Shown here: positions 33,826-42,113 of the stretch, one piece after another | Layout of the letters: the number at the start of each line of letters is the position of its first letter | Numbering within the stretch: position 1 is the stretch's first letter | From: CAYTTR01 sp964440805 | Lineage (GTDB): Bacteria > Acidobacteriota > Aminicenantia > Aminicenantales > Aminicenantaceae | Assembly: GCA_964440805.1 (NCBI GenBank) | Contig: CAYTTR010000001.1 | Location: 1 to 64,000, forward strand | DNA: 64,000 nt | Direction: 5' to 3' | Notes under the pieces: model-generated | What the model saw: only the letters and a program-made list of their open reading frames with translations | The model's database searches: none | Told to the model about the DNA's origin: nothing | Made by a program: the position numbers and the translations under genes

Positions 33826-34009
33826 CTATTCGGTTGATTCGGTTTGTTTAGTTTTTCTGGTTCGTCTGGTATAAATGGGTGAAAAAGAGAGTCAGGAGAT
33901 AAAATTGAGACTAAATAAACAAGATAAACGAGACAAACAAATAGACGAGCGAGACGAGAAGAAAGAGTTCGTTGCGTTAAAAGAGTTTATTGCGTTTGTG
34001 ACGTTTTAA
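33826..34009. repeat. Composite 9-bp repeat locus: opposed arrays plus GCGTT units
   Basis: Five 9-mers ending GGT or AGT (CTATTCGGT, TGATTCGGT, TTGTTTAGT, TTTTCTGGT, TCGTCTGGT) fill 33826-33870. After a 38-base spacer, opposed units follow at 33909-33944 (GACTAAATA, AACAAGATA, AACGAGACA, AACAAATAG) with a degenerate ACGAG tail. Then five units of the GCGTT type fill 33965-34009 (GAGTTCGTT, GCGTTAAAA, GAGTTTATT, GCGTTTGTG, ACGTTTTAA). It begins 13 bases after the S46 stop. Confidence 0.8.
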
Positions 34010-34028
34010 ACAAGGCGAGATAGTTTTT

Positions 34029-35021
34029 TTACCTGCTGCCGTAGTGGAAAGGAGTTTTTTCCTCATTGCGGTCGGTAGCCGGGGGGGGTTCAGGGGAAAG
34101 GGAAGAGATTTTCTGCCTTAGTTCCGGAGTCATTTTAATATCAATGGAATCAACGGAGCTTTTCAGCTGCTGGAGGCTTCTCCCTCCAATAATGGGGGAG
34201 GTAACAGCAGGATGATTCGCTACCCAGGCTACAGCTAAGCTTACTGGATCAAAGCCGTTTTCTTTAGCAAAAGAGGTAAACTTTCGAGCAGTCTCGAACA
34301 TCCAGTCATAGCCGTAGCGGGTTTTATACATTTTGTTTTCTACAAGCCGTCCTTTCCTCGGATGCTTTTTTTTTCCATATTTTCCCGAAAGAAGCCCTCC
34401 ACCTAATGGACTGTAAGGAATAAGTCCCAGTTCTTCTGCCGTTGCTTGAGGAAGAATTTCCACTTCAGCCTGGCGTTTGACCAGATTATACATGGGCTGG
34501 ATACATTCAATCCGGGACCATCCTTCCCGGGCTGAAATTCCCAGTGCTTTTTGAACCTGCCAGGCCGCAAAATTGCTGGCACCGGGATAGAGGATTTTTC
34601 CTTGCCGCACTAAATCATCCAGAGCCCGGAGGGTTTCTTCAAGGGGTGTATAATCATCGAAACGGTGAATGAAATATACGTCAATGTGGTCTGTCTTAAG
34701 CCGCTTTAAACTTTCCTCAACCGCAATCATTATATGGCGGCGGGAAGCTCCCCGGGCATTTATATCATCGGAAGTAGGGAAATAGACTTTGGAAGTTATT
34801 ATCATTTCATTCCGGCAGCTCTTTATAAGTTTTCCTAAAATTTCTTCGGCCCGGCCTTCATTATAAACATTGGCACAATCGAAAAAATTAACTCCCTTTT
34901 CCCGGCAGTGGCGAAACATCTCCTCTGAGGCGTTCTCATCAGCTTCTCCTCCAAAGGTCATAGTACCCAGACAGAGGGAGGAAACTTTAACTCCGGTTCT
35001 TCCCAGAAATTTATATTCCAT
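34029..35021 (-). CDS. Aldo-keto reductase
   Basis: NADPH-dependent oxidoreductase with a TIM-barrel fold, probably acting on sugar aldehydes or ketones. The N-terminus GRTGVKVSSLCLGTMTFGG is typical of the YdhF/Tas-like group. The catalytic tetrad is visible: Asp in FFDCANVYNEG with its Tyr, Lys in IITSKVYF and His in VYFIHRFDD. The C-terminal cofactor segment SPIIGGRSLQQL is kept. The 330 residues are complete. It is a single gene, convergent with the S46 peptidase across the repeat locus. Substrate unknown. Confidence 0.9.
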   Translation of the reverse strand: MEYKFLGRTGVKVSSLCLGTMTFGGEADENASEEMFRHCREKGVNFFDCANVYNEGRAEEILGKLIKSCRNEMIITSKVYFPTSDDINARGASRRHIMIAVEESLKRLKTDHIDVYFIHRFDDYTPLEETLRALDDLVRQGKILYPGASNFAAWQVQKALGISAREGWSRIECIQPMYNLVKRQAEVEILPQATAEELGLIPYSPLGGGLLSGKYGKKKHPRKGRLVENKMYKTRYGYDWMFETARKFTSFAKENGFDPVSLAVAWVANHPAVTSPIIGGRSLQQLKSSVDSIDIKMTPELRQKISSLSPEPPPATDRNEEKTPFHYGSR

Positions 35022-35049
35022 CTTCTTCCTTATAGGTTAATCACCCATG

Positions 35050-35145
35050 GCGGCCTTGCCACCCACGACGGATGAAAATGACGTGGTCTTCACGTCACAT
35101 CGTTCGGCTTCCGCCTCACACCTCGTGATGGCAAGCATTTTCAAG
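35050..35145. repeat. Structured inverted repeat between akr and purF-like genes
   Basis: TTGCCACCCACGA (from about 35055) pairs with TCGTGATGGCAA (35132-35143) with one bulge, enclosing a perfect TGACGTG-GTCTT-CACGTCA hairpin (about 35080-35098). The segment is more GC-rich than the flanks. It could be a REP-type element, a palindromic regulatory RNA leader for the aldo-keto reductase gene, or a terminator for the purF-like gene. I cannot assign it. Confidence 0.5.
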
Positions 35146-35219
35146 CTAATTTAGAGAGAAATAATTTATCAAGTTTGCTTCTGAACATCAACCGGACGAA
35201 TGTAAGGTTTAAAAGGAGT

Positions 35220-36620
35220 TTATTCTTTTCCATCCCAGCAGTAGGTACAGATTTTTTCCTTGGGAAGACCAATTGCTTTGACTAAGTCATCCATGTGCTG
35301 GTATTTGAGGGAGGTCAATTTTAAATGCTTACGGATGGTTTCCTCCATAGCCAGATATTTATCTGAGCCGTATTCAAGATATTTTCTTTCCTTTCCAGCG
35401 CCTTTCCCCTCCAATTCTTTTATGGCTTTCCTGGCTGCCAGTTCATAGGCCGACTTTGTGGTGGAAAAATTCAAGAATTTACAGGCATAAAGTAGGGGAG
35501 GGCAGGCCGGTCTCATGTGCACTTCCCGGACACCGAAGTCATAAAGACGCAGAATGGTATCCCTGAGCTGAGTTCCCCGGACTATGGAATCTTCACAAAA
35601 AAGCAGTCTTTTTCCTTCGATTAATTCCCGGATTGGAATAAGCTTCATCTTGGCTACCAAATCCCGGACATCCTGATCGTGAGGCATGAAGCTTCGAGGC
35701 CAGGTCGGAGTGTATTTGACAAAAGGTCTTTTAAAAGGAAGATGAGCTTCTCCGGCATAACCCAAGCCGTGACCGACGCCGGAATCGGGTATTCCGGCCA
35801 CATAATCAACTTCAATTGGATAACGTTTGGCCAAAGAAGATCCGCAGCGGTTTCTGACCCATTCCACATTGATTGCTTCATAATTGGAAGAAGGGTATCC
35901 GAAATAAACCCAGAGAAAACCGCATATCTGAAGTCTTTCTCCGGGAGGAGTTCTTTTTTCATAACCATTTTCATTAAGAAATACAGTTTCCCCCGGACCA
36001 AGATAATGCTCAATCTTGTAGCCCAGATTGGGAAAAGCACATGTTTCAAGGGTCGCTGCAAAACTTCCCTCTTTTTTTCCAATAACTACCGGGGTTCGGC
36101 CCAGTTTATCCCGGGCAGCATAAATTCCTTCGGAAGTCATAATAAGGAGAGAGCAGGAACCTTCAATTGACTCATGAAGCCTCTTGATCCCGGCTGCAAT
36201 GCTTTCCTCTCTTGTTATTATTATGGCAGCCAGTTCAGTGGGATTTATTACTCCCTCCATCATTTCAGAAAAATGGAGTCTTTTCTCTTTAAAAAAGGAA
36301 CCGGCCAATTCATCGGTATTTTTTATGGCTCCCACGGTCACTATGGCAAAGTCTCCCAAGTGAGAGCGGATAAGTAGAGGCTGATTATCAGTGTCGGAGA
36401 TAATCCCGATACCTTTTGAGCCATGCATCCTGCCAATTTCATCATCGAATTTGGAGCGGAATTGGGTGTTCTCTATATTATGAATGGAAGCATTATAATT
36501 TCCCTGGTTGAAAACCGCTAATCCACCCCTCTTTGTCCCAAGATGGGAGTGGTAGTCTGTTCCGTAGAATAAATCAAGAACACAGTCATGCCGGGATGTA
36601 ACTCCGAAAAATCCGCCCAT
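35220..36620 (-). CDS. PurF-like amidophosphoribosyltransferase lacking the glutaminase cysteine
   Basis: Two-domain protein of the glutamine phosphoribosylpyrophosphate amidotransferase family. The C-terminal phosphoribosyltransferase domain keeps the PRPP loop FCEDSIVRGTQLRD (about residues 345-358), preceded by VAGIPDSGVGHGLGYA. The N-terminal Ntn domain is recognisable (HSHLGTKRGGLAVFNQG, RSHLGDFAIVTVG), but the protein starts MGGFFGV where PurF has MCGIVG, so the nucleophile cysteine is absent. It ends in CTYCWDG. Not in a purine operon. Either an ammonia-dependent enzyme or a paralog with another role. Confidence 0.85.
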   Translation of the reverse strand: MGGFFGVTSRHDCVLDLFYGTDYHSHLGTKRGGLAVFNQGNYNASIHNIENTQFRSKFDDEIGRMHGSKGIGIISDTDNQPLLIRSHLGDFAIVTVGAIKNTDELAGSFFKEKRLHFSEMMEGVINPTELAAIIITREESIAAGIKRLHESIEGSCSLLIMTSEGIYAARDKLGRTPVVIGKKEGSFAATLETCAFPNLGYKIEHYLGPGETVFLNENGYEKRTPPGERLQICGFLWVYFGYPSSNYEAINVEWVRNRCGSSLAKRYPIEVDYVAGIPDSGVGHGLGYAGEAHLPFKRPFVKYTPTWPRSFMPHDQDVRDLVAKMKLIPIRELIEGKRLLFCEDSIVRGTQLRDTILRLYDFGVREVHMRPACPPLLYACKFLNFSTTKSAYELAARKAIKELEGKGAGKERKYLEYGSDKYLAMEETIRKHLKLTSLKYQHMDDLVKAIGLPKEKICTYCWDGKE

Positions 36621-36860
36621 TCTGATCTCCTAAATAATCAATCCTTTAACTTTTTCCTATGACATGCATTTTTAAACAAAAACCGGACTCTTTATTTTTA
36701 GAAAATCAAAAAGAGAAATGCAAGAAGAAGCTTTTTTATTTCCTTATAATTGTAAATAAAATTTTATTTTTAAAATTCAGATTGAGAGCAGCCCTTATTA
36801 ACTTTAAAGTATTATTATGGTATATTAATAAAAGAAAACAGTGATAATTTTTTTTCAGGG

Positions 36861-36890
36861 AAAGGGGTGTCCCTTTGGGGAACGTCCCCC
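36861..36890 (-). repeat. Copy of the double-hairpin repeat, inverted
   Basis: AAAGGGGTGTCCCTTT and GGGGAACGTCCCCC are two adjacent short palindromes. On the minus strand the first 25 bases are nearly identical to 8807-8831 (differing at one or two positions). It ends 20 bases upstream of the PEBP gene start and could influence its translation. Confidence 0.75.
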
Positions 36891-36910
36891 ATTTCCCTAA
36901 AGGGGTAAAA

Positions 36911-37369
36911 ATGGCTGTAAAGATTAAGAGTCAAGCTTTCAGGGAAGGAGAAATGATTCCTCAAAAATATACATGTGACGGTGAAAACATTTCTCCACCT
37001 TTACGCTGGACCGGGATTCCTCCGGAAACAAAGAGTTTAGCCCTTATAAACGACGACCCGGATGCACCCATGGGTACCTGGATTCATTGGGTGGTTTATA
37101 ATCTTCCTCCATCTCTTGAAGAACTGCCTGAAGGTGTTCCTCCCGAACGTGAAATTCGTCAAGGAGGAGTTCAGGGAATGAATGATTTCCGGAAAATTGG
37201 TTATGGGGGTCCGTGCCCACCTGGCGGAACTCACCGATACTACTTTAAACTTTATGCCCTAAATAGGGAGCTTAACCTTGAACCAGGGGCCAGTAAAGAG
37301 CAGTTGGAAGAAGCTATGAAAGGGCATATTCTGGACCAAGGCAGTTTAATGGGCAAGTACAGCCGTTAA
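36911..37369 (+). CDS. YbhB/YbcL-type PEBP (Raf kinase inhibitor-like) protein
   Basis: Phosphatidylethanolamine-binding-protein family member. The conserved ligand pocket is marked by DDPDAPMGTWIHWVVYNLP and the second motif GPCPPGGTHRYYFKLYAL. The start is ATG 36911 after AAAGGGG, giving 152 residues; the frame extends back to 36875 inside a repeat copy, which is unlikely to be used. No signal peptide. Bacterial relatives have no agreed function. Single gene. Confidence 0.9.
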   Translation: MAVKIKSQAFREGEMIPQKYTCDGENISPPLRWTGIPPETKSLALINDDPDAPMGTWIHWVVYNLPPSLEELPEGVPPEREIRQGGVQGMNDFRKIGYGGPCPPGGTHRYYFKLYALNRELNLEPGASKEQLEEAMKGHILDQGSLMGKYSR

Positions 37370-37480
37370 TTTTTTTTGCTGGATTCAAACTTATTGATTT
37401 TCTGCTTTACCGGATAACCTTTTTTTTCTACAATGAAACCCTTCTGCAATTAATAATTTCTCTAAATTGAGGAGAACGTT

Positions 37481-39019
37481 ATGCTCAGCAAGAAAAAATC
37501 CCTGAATCTTTTCCTTTGCCTGTTCCTGGTTTTTGCTTTCAGTGCCTTCCTTAAAGCCGATTGTTTTACGGTTTTGGTAGGAAAAAAAGCCAGTTCCGAC
37601 GGTTCGGTTCTTTTCGGCCACAATGAACAATACGGAGGCAGAAGAATTGTCAATTACTGGGTTGTTCCCAGAATTAAGCATGAGCCGGGAGAATTGGTTA
37701 AATTAAAAAACGGAGGAACTCTTCCTCAGGTTGAGGAAACCTTTGCTTTCATCTGGCTTCAGAATGTAGGCGCTGAATTCGGTGATTCCTACTTCAATGA
37801 ATGGGGAGTGGTTGTTTCCTCGGATGCTTGCCCAACTCGCGAAGATTCTTATGAGGAACTATGTGAGCGGGGAGATATAACCGACGGCGGAATTACCTAT
37901 ATGCTTCGCCGCCTAATTGCCGAGAGAGCCAAAACAGCCAGGGAAGGGGTAAAAATTGCAGGAGAATTACTCAGCCGATTCGGCTATTCCTCATCCGGCC
38001 GCTCCTATGTTATTGCTGATCCGGAAGAAGCCTGGATTCTGGCAGTTTCACGGGGTAAAAACTGGATAGCCCAGAGGTGCCCGGATGATGAAGTGGTGCT
38101 TCTGCCCAATCTCCATATTATAGGAGAAGAAGCAGATTTAAACGACAAAGCAAATGTCATGGCTTCACCCGGACTCATAGATTACGCTGTAAAAAGGGGC
38201 TGGTATGATCCGGGCTCCGGAACTCCTTTCAGCTTCAAAGATGCTTTCAATCCCCAACCACGGCCGGGTAGTTTCCTCAGTCAATACGGATGCGATCCCA
38301 GACAGTGGTATGCCCAATCCTCGGTTTTGGGTAAATTTATTGAGCTGCCTTTAAAAGGTTCTCTTCCTTTCTCGGTTAAACCGGCCCGCAAAATAACGGT
38401 GGCTGATGTGGTTCGCATTCTCCGCAGCCACAGCGAAGGAAGCCCTTTTGATGAATCTGAAGGCTACCAAAAAGGTTCACCTCATCTTGTCCGCAGCCCG
38501 GCCAATATATGCAGCAAAACCACTCAGGAAGGGGCAGTTTACCAGCTCCGAAGCTGGCTTCCCCGGGAAATCGGCTGTCTTGTTTGGAGAACCACGGCCG
38601 CTCCTTGCGTCAATCCATTAACTCCCTGGTATCTGGGAATAACTGAAACGCCTGAAAGTTATCGTAAGTCTATTCCCCTTAAAAAAAATCTGGATATAGA
38701 ATATCATTTCAACTATCCCCAAGAATACCTGCGTTTTGACTCCGATTTTGCCTTTGATGTCTTTAATGAGCTGGAAAATCTGGTGGAGCGCGATTACAAA
38801 AGAGCAATAAAAAAAGTAAGGCACGCCTGGGACAGGTTTGAAGAGACTCAATTTGAGCTCCAGCCTGAAATCGAGAAAAAAGCTCTGGCCATTTACCAAG
38901 AAGACAAAGAAGAGGCCCGGAAGTTTCTAACGGATTATACTCATTCCCGGGCTATGCTTGTTTTTTTTAAAGCCAAGGATTTGATTTCGGAACTTAAAAC
39001 CTGGCTTTGGGGCTATTAA
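37481..39019 (+). CDS. Exported C69-family dipeptidase
   Basis: Ntn-type dipeptidase of the C69 family. A signal peptide (LNLFLCLFLVFAFSAFLKA) is followed directly by the nucleophile cysteine C28 in KADCFTVLVGKKASSDG, so signal removal could itself expose or nearly expose the catalytic N-terminus. Family motifs GSVLFGHNEQ, DGGITYMLRRLIAERA and YVIADPEEAWIL follow. The 512 residues are full length. It acts on dipeptides in the periplasm and fits with the S46 enzyme, whose products are dipeptides. GAGGAG precedes the ATG. Confidence 0.92.
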   Translation: MLSKKKSLNLFLCLFLVFAFSAFLKADCFTVLVGKKASSDGSVLFGHNEQYGGRRIVNYWVVPRIKHEPGELVKLKNGGTLPQVEETFAFIWLQNVGAEFGDSYFNEWGVVVSSDACPTREDSYEELCERGDITDGGITYMLRRLIAERAKTAREGVKIAGELLSRFGYSSSGRSYVIADPEEAWILAVSRGKNWIAQRCPDDEVVLLPNLHIIGEEADLNDKANVMASPGLIDYAVKRGWYDPGSGTPFSFKDAFNPQPRPGSFLSQYGCDPRQWYAQSSVLGKFIELPLKGSLPFSVKPARKITVADVVRILRSHSEGSPFDESEGYQKGSPHLVRSPANICSKTTQEGAVYQLRSWLPREIGCLVWRTTAAPCVNPLTPWYLGITETPESYRKSIPLKKNLDIEYHFNYPQEYLRFDSDFAFDVFNELENLVERDYKRAIKKVRHAWDRFEETQFELQPEIEKKALAIYQEDKEEARKFLTDYTHSRAMLVFFKAKDLISELKTWLWGY

Positions 39020-39173
39020 CAGGATTCTACGCTCGGTGATACCTTGCTCCTTCTTCATCCCCTAGTAGATTAATTAGCCGCCGGATCCCTTTTACAACAT
39101 TCCTTATGAATACGGCTCTTTCTTTATCCTGGGTACCATCTGGAGCGGGGCATGGGAGGAATGAAAGATAAGA

Positions 39174-39509
39174 TTATTTCACTTTTAACCGAGCTGCATA
39201 CCCAAAAGCATAAAAATATTTCCGCCAGAGATTTTCGTTAGATTGAAACTGGTTATCTCCAAGGAAATAGTCCAGTAACACCTCCCGCAGGCGCGTAATC
39301 TCTTTTAAGCGCCTCTGGTGCCGGGGATCCGAAATGGTCAAATCTATGAGCTCAAGGGTTCTCTCAAAAGCTTTCTGGCTGTACGCAGGATTGCCTTTTT
39401 GGCGCCAGCTCAGAGCCCGTTCTACTTCGCTTCCGATATTTGCCAATTGTTCGATCAGTGAGAGATTTCTCCACCGTCCTGCGGCCAAAGATTGATGTTG
39501 ATAACTCAT
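39174..39509 (-). CDS. Conserved hypothetical partner of DUF5674
   Basis: 111 residues, mostly helical, beginning YQHQSLAAGRWRNLSLIEQL and ending KYFYAFGYAARLKVK. I recall similar proteins next to DUF5674 genes in many bacteria, but no function is known. It overlaps the DUF5674 gene by four bases (ATGA), so the two are made together. Small paired genes of this sort are often toxin-antitoxin-like; nothing in the sequence (no PIN, HEPN, RelE or DNA-binding motif) proves it. Confidence 0.7.
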   Translation of the reverse strand: MSYQHQSLAAGRWRNLSLIEQLANIGSEVERALSWRQKGNPAYSQKAFERTLELIDLTISDPRHQRRLKEITRLREVLLDYFLGDNQFQSNENLWRKYFYAFGYAARLKVK

Positions 39510-39847
39510 TCTTTGACCAACTTGAGTATGATTTTGTAAATTTTCTCTTTCATGACTGGATCATCCACTCCACGGGATCGATTGCCTTGTGAAGGCCGGA
39601 TGTTGATTATTGAATCAAATTCGATTCTGTCCTTATCATCTAACTCTGGATAGATATTAATCCCCCATAGATCGGCCTGCTGAGACCCATGTTCAAGGAG
39701 AAGAGCTTCTTCATCGGCATGAAGTTCTCCGTCAACGGCCATGACCTCTCTTTCGATATCGACAACAACTTTAACGAGATCTCCAAAACGATTGCGTGCC
39801 ATTGCCTTTAATTCACCCAGAGAGATCGATTTGTCAATAATTTTCAT
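39506..39847 (-). CDS. DUF5674 protein
   Basis: 113 residues of the DUF5674 family: the start MKIIDKSISLGELKAMARN, the central VDGELHADEEALLLEHGS and the C-terminal INIRPSQGNRSRGVDDP are its hallmarks. The conserved acidic and His/Arg residues could form an active site, but no activity is known. First gene of a two-gene unit with the helical protein at 39174-39509, reading on the minus strand. Confidence 0.8.
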   Translation of the reverse strand: MKIIDKSISLGELKAMARNRFGDLVKVVVDIEREVMAVDGELHADEEALLLEHGSQQADLWGINIYPELDDKDRIEFDSIINIRPSQGNRSRGVDDPVMKEKIYKIILKLVKE

Positions 39848-39919
39848 GACTTTATGTTATAATCTTTAGCATACTGAAGACCATTATATCAACTTTCAAG
39901 AAATAAGTTGATTGAGTTT

Positions 39920-41395
39920 TTAAATATAATTATTTAGCTTGGGTATTTGTTCAATCCCATTGATTCGGGCATAGGAAATCATAATTTTGGTTAGCTCCTG
40001 CCGGGTATCTTTATCCGGCAGAGAAGGAGGAGTTTCCCGTAAAATTCGCTCTACTTCCTCGTTTGCTTTATCAACCAAGGATTTTTTGCCGGCTGAAACC
40101 CAGTCTTCATAAGTATTGCGGTCAATAAGTGAAGGAAATATATGTTCTTTTCTGTACCATTCACGGGTGTGAGCCATGGTCAAAAACTGGGTTTTATCGG
40201 TCAGGCCGTTAAACAGAACCGAAGCAACAGGTTCATCTCTTTGACTTATACTTTCCAGAAGGCGGTAAGCCATCTGGCAGATTTCATTGTCGATGAGCAG
40301 CTTTTCTAAGCTCTGGCAGCTTTCAAAATCCATCATTCCCGGTCCGGAAACAACATTTATTCCGCTTAAAGCAGCCAGGACTGCACCTATCCCTGTTTCC
40401 AGTCCGGCCTGGCTGTCGTTTATTTTGGCATCGCTCAGACCCATATAGGCATGAGTAGGGAGGCCCAGATGCTTCCCAATCTGGGCATAAGCAGAGTCAA
40501 TCATCATTGTTTCTATGGCTCCCATGGGTGTTGTTCCCCGCCGCATATCAAAACTTGAAGGTGAGCCGCCAAAAATAACCGGAGCTCCTTTCCGGGCCAG
40601 CTGGCAGATGACGATTCCGGAGAGATTCTCCGCTACATGCTGAACCAGGGTTCCGGCTAAAGTAACCGGTGAGGTGGCACCGGTCATCCCCATGGAAATT
40701 AGTTCCGAGGGGATCCCAACCCGGGCGCAATCAATAAGACTCTGACTGGTAAGATTGCTCCATTTCAAGGGAGGGGAGGGGCAGGCATCGAAAACAGCCA
40801 GAGGCTTCTCTTCCAGATCTTTCTTATTCCTTCTTATAAGGGAAAGCATTTCCAGCATGGGCTGGAATCCTTCCACTCGAAAAGTCCCGGTTACAACGGG
40901 CTTGGTTGAAAAATGAAGGCCTATGTAAAGCCGGTAACAGTCGGATAATTCCTCGGGGATATCGCTGCTCACCAGGCCGGTGCTCTGAAAATGGAGGTAA
41001 TTAAGGCTTTCGGTGAGCCTTACAAAGCGGATAAGGTCTTTGGTTGCAGGTTTTCGTTGTTCCTTTGTTTCATGGTCCAAAATGGAGACTGCGGCTGAAC
41101 CGGGATCAAAATGAACTTCATCGCCTCCAACCACAAACTCTTTTTCACCGCTTCTGTCATAAAGAAAAATCTTGGGCGGACAGGAAGAAAGAGTTTCATC
41201 AACAACCTCGGGCTTTATAAAAACCCGGCCCGCTTCTTTTTCTGTGGGGCAGCCTTTTTCTTCTAAAAGCCGCACAGCTTCTTTGTTTTCCACAAAAACA
41301 CCTTTTTTCTCAAGTAGTAGAATGGCTTCATCTATTATTTTTTCCATAAAGTTCCGGCTTAAAAGCTCAATTTTCGGCCTAATTGGATTTATCAT
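39920..41395 (-). CDS. MttB-family methyltransferase (non-pyrrolysine type)
   Basis: Member of the trimethylamine methyltransferase MttB superfamily, TIM-barrel enzymes that move a methyl group from a methylated amine to a corrinoid protein. Family segments include FDPGSAAVSILDHETKEQRK, VFDACPSPPLKWS and SDAKINDSQAGLETG. The gene reads through all 491 codons without an internal TAG, so pyrrolysine is not used; such members act on quaternary amines such as glycine betaine or related compounds. It ends an operon with a corrinoid protein 6 bases upstream and a reductive activator before it. Confidence 0.88.
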   Translation of the reverse strand: MINPIRPKIELLSRNFMEKIIDEAILLLEKKGVFVENKEAVRLLEEKGCPTEKEAGRVFIKPEVVDETLSSCPPKIFLYDRSGEKEFVVGGDEVHFDPGSAAVSILDHETKEQRKPATKDLIRFVRLTESLNYLHFQSTGLVSSDIPEELSDCYRLYIGLHFSTKPVVTGTFRVEGFQPMLEMLSLIRRNKKDLEEKPLAVFDACPSPPLKWSNLTSQSLIDCARVGIPSELISMGMTGATSPVTLAGTLVQHVAENLSGIVICQLARKGAPVIFGGSPSSFDMRRGTTPMGAIETMMIDSAYAQIGKHLGLPTHAYMGLSDAKINDSQAGLETGIGAVLAALSGINVVSGPGMMDFESCQSLEKLLIDNEICQMAYRLLESISQRDEPVASVLFNGLTDKTQFLTMAHTREWYRKEHIFPSLIDRNTYEDWVSAGKKSLVDKANEEVERILRETPPSLPDKDTRQELTKIMISYARINGIEQIPKLNNYI

Positions 41396-41401
41396 AGTTT
41401 T

Positions 41402-42055
41402 TTATCCTTTTTTCCGAAGGTCGTTAAGCAGTCTGACTGCGGCTACGGCATTATCGCCGAAACCGTCTGCTCCTATATCCTGAGCCCATTTCCGGGTCAC
41501 AGGAGCGCCGCCGACAACCACTCTGAATTTATCCCGCAGCTTTTTTTCTTTAAGCAGGTCGATTAATTTTTTCTGATTGACCATAGTGGTGGTGAGGAGA
41601 GCCGACAAACAAATGAAATCCGCCTTTTTGGAGGCTGCTGTGTCTATGAAAAGTTCAAGTCTTACATCTGCTCCCAAGTCATAGACTTCAAAACCATTGG
41701 CCTGAAGCATGGAAGAAACCAAATTTTTGCCGATATCATGAATATCGCCTTCCACAGTTCCAATGACCACTCTACCTTTTGTTTCATGGGATTTTCCGGC
41801 TTTTTCAACTTCCGGCTGCAGAACGGCCATGGCTCTTTTAATGCATTCGGCACTGGTTATTAATTCCGGCAGGAAATACTCTCCTTTTTCCCATAAATCT
41901 CCTGCTTTATTAATACCGGGAACAAAACCTTTTTCAATAACTTCGGTCAGATTGAGGGATGATTTGACTGCCTCGCGGGCAAGTTTTTCAGCTTCCTCCA
42001 TCTTACCTTCAATGACCGAAGCAGCCATTTTGGCGAAAAGTTCTTCTTTATTCAT
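41402..42055 (-). CDS. Corrinoid-binding methyltransferase protein (MtbC/MtmC-like)
   Basis: Cobalamin carrier that holds the methyl group between the MttB-like enzyme and the acceptor methyltransferase. The N-terminal four-helix domain is followed by the B12-binding Rossmann domain with GDIHDIGKNLV; the histidine there is the lower cobalt ligand, and the later GGAPVTRKWAQDIGADGFG is the second B12 contact. The ATG at 42055 has AAGGAG about 7 bases away and is preferred over 42061, which overlaps it. About 217 residues, normal length. Confidence 0.92.
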   Translation of the reverse strand: MNKEELFAKMAASVIEGKMEEAEKLAREAVKSSLNLTEVIEKGFVPGINKAGDLWEKGEYFLPELITSAECIKRAMAVLQPEVEKAGKSHETKGRVVIGTVEGDIHDIGKNLVSSMLQANGFEVYDLGADVRLELFIDTAASKKADFICLSALLTTTMVNQKKLIDLLKEKKLRDKFRVVVGGAPVTRKWAQDIGADGFGDNAVAAVRLLNDLRKKG

Positions 42056-42113
42056 GGGCACTCCTTAAAGTTATTGGCAATCGCCTATAAATTTTGAGTT
42101 AATATTCGGCCTT

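Noticed and set aside
35040..35150. tRNA gene
   Set aside because: Hairpins are present but no TTCGA loop, anticodon arm or CCA-type acceptor arrangement fits.
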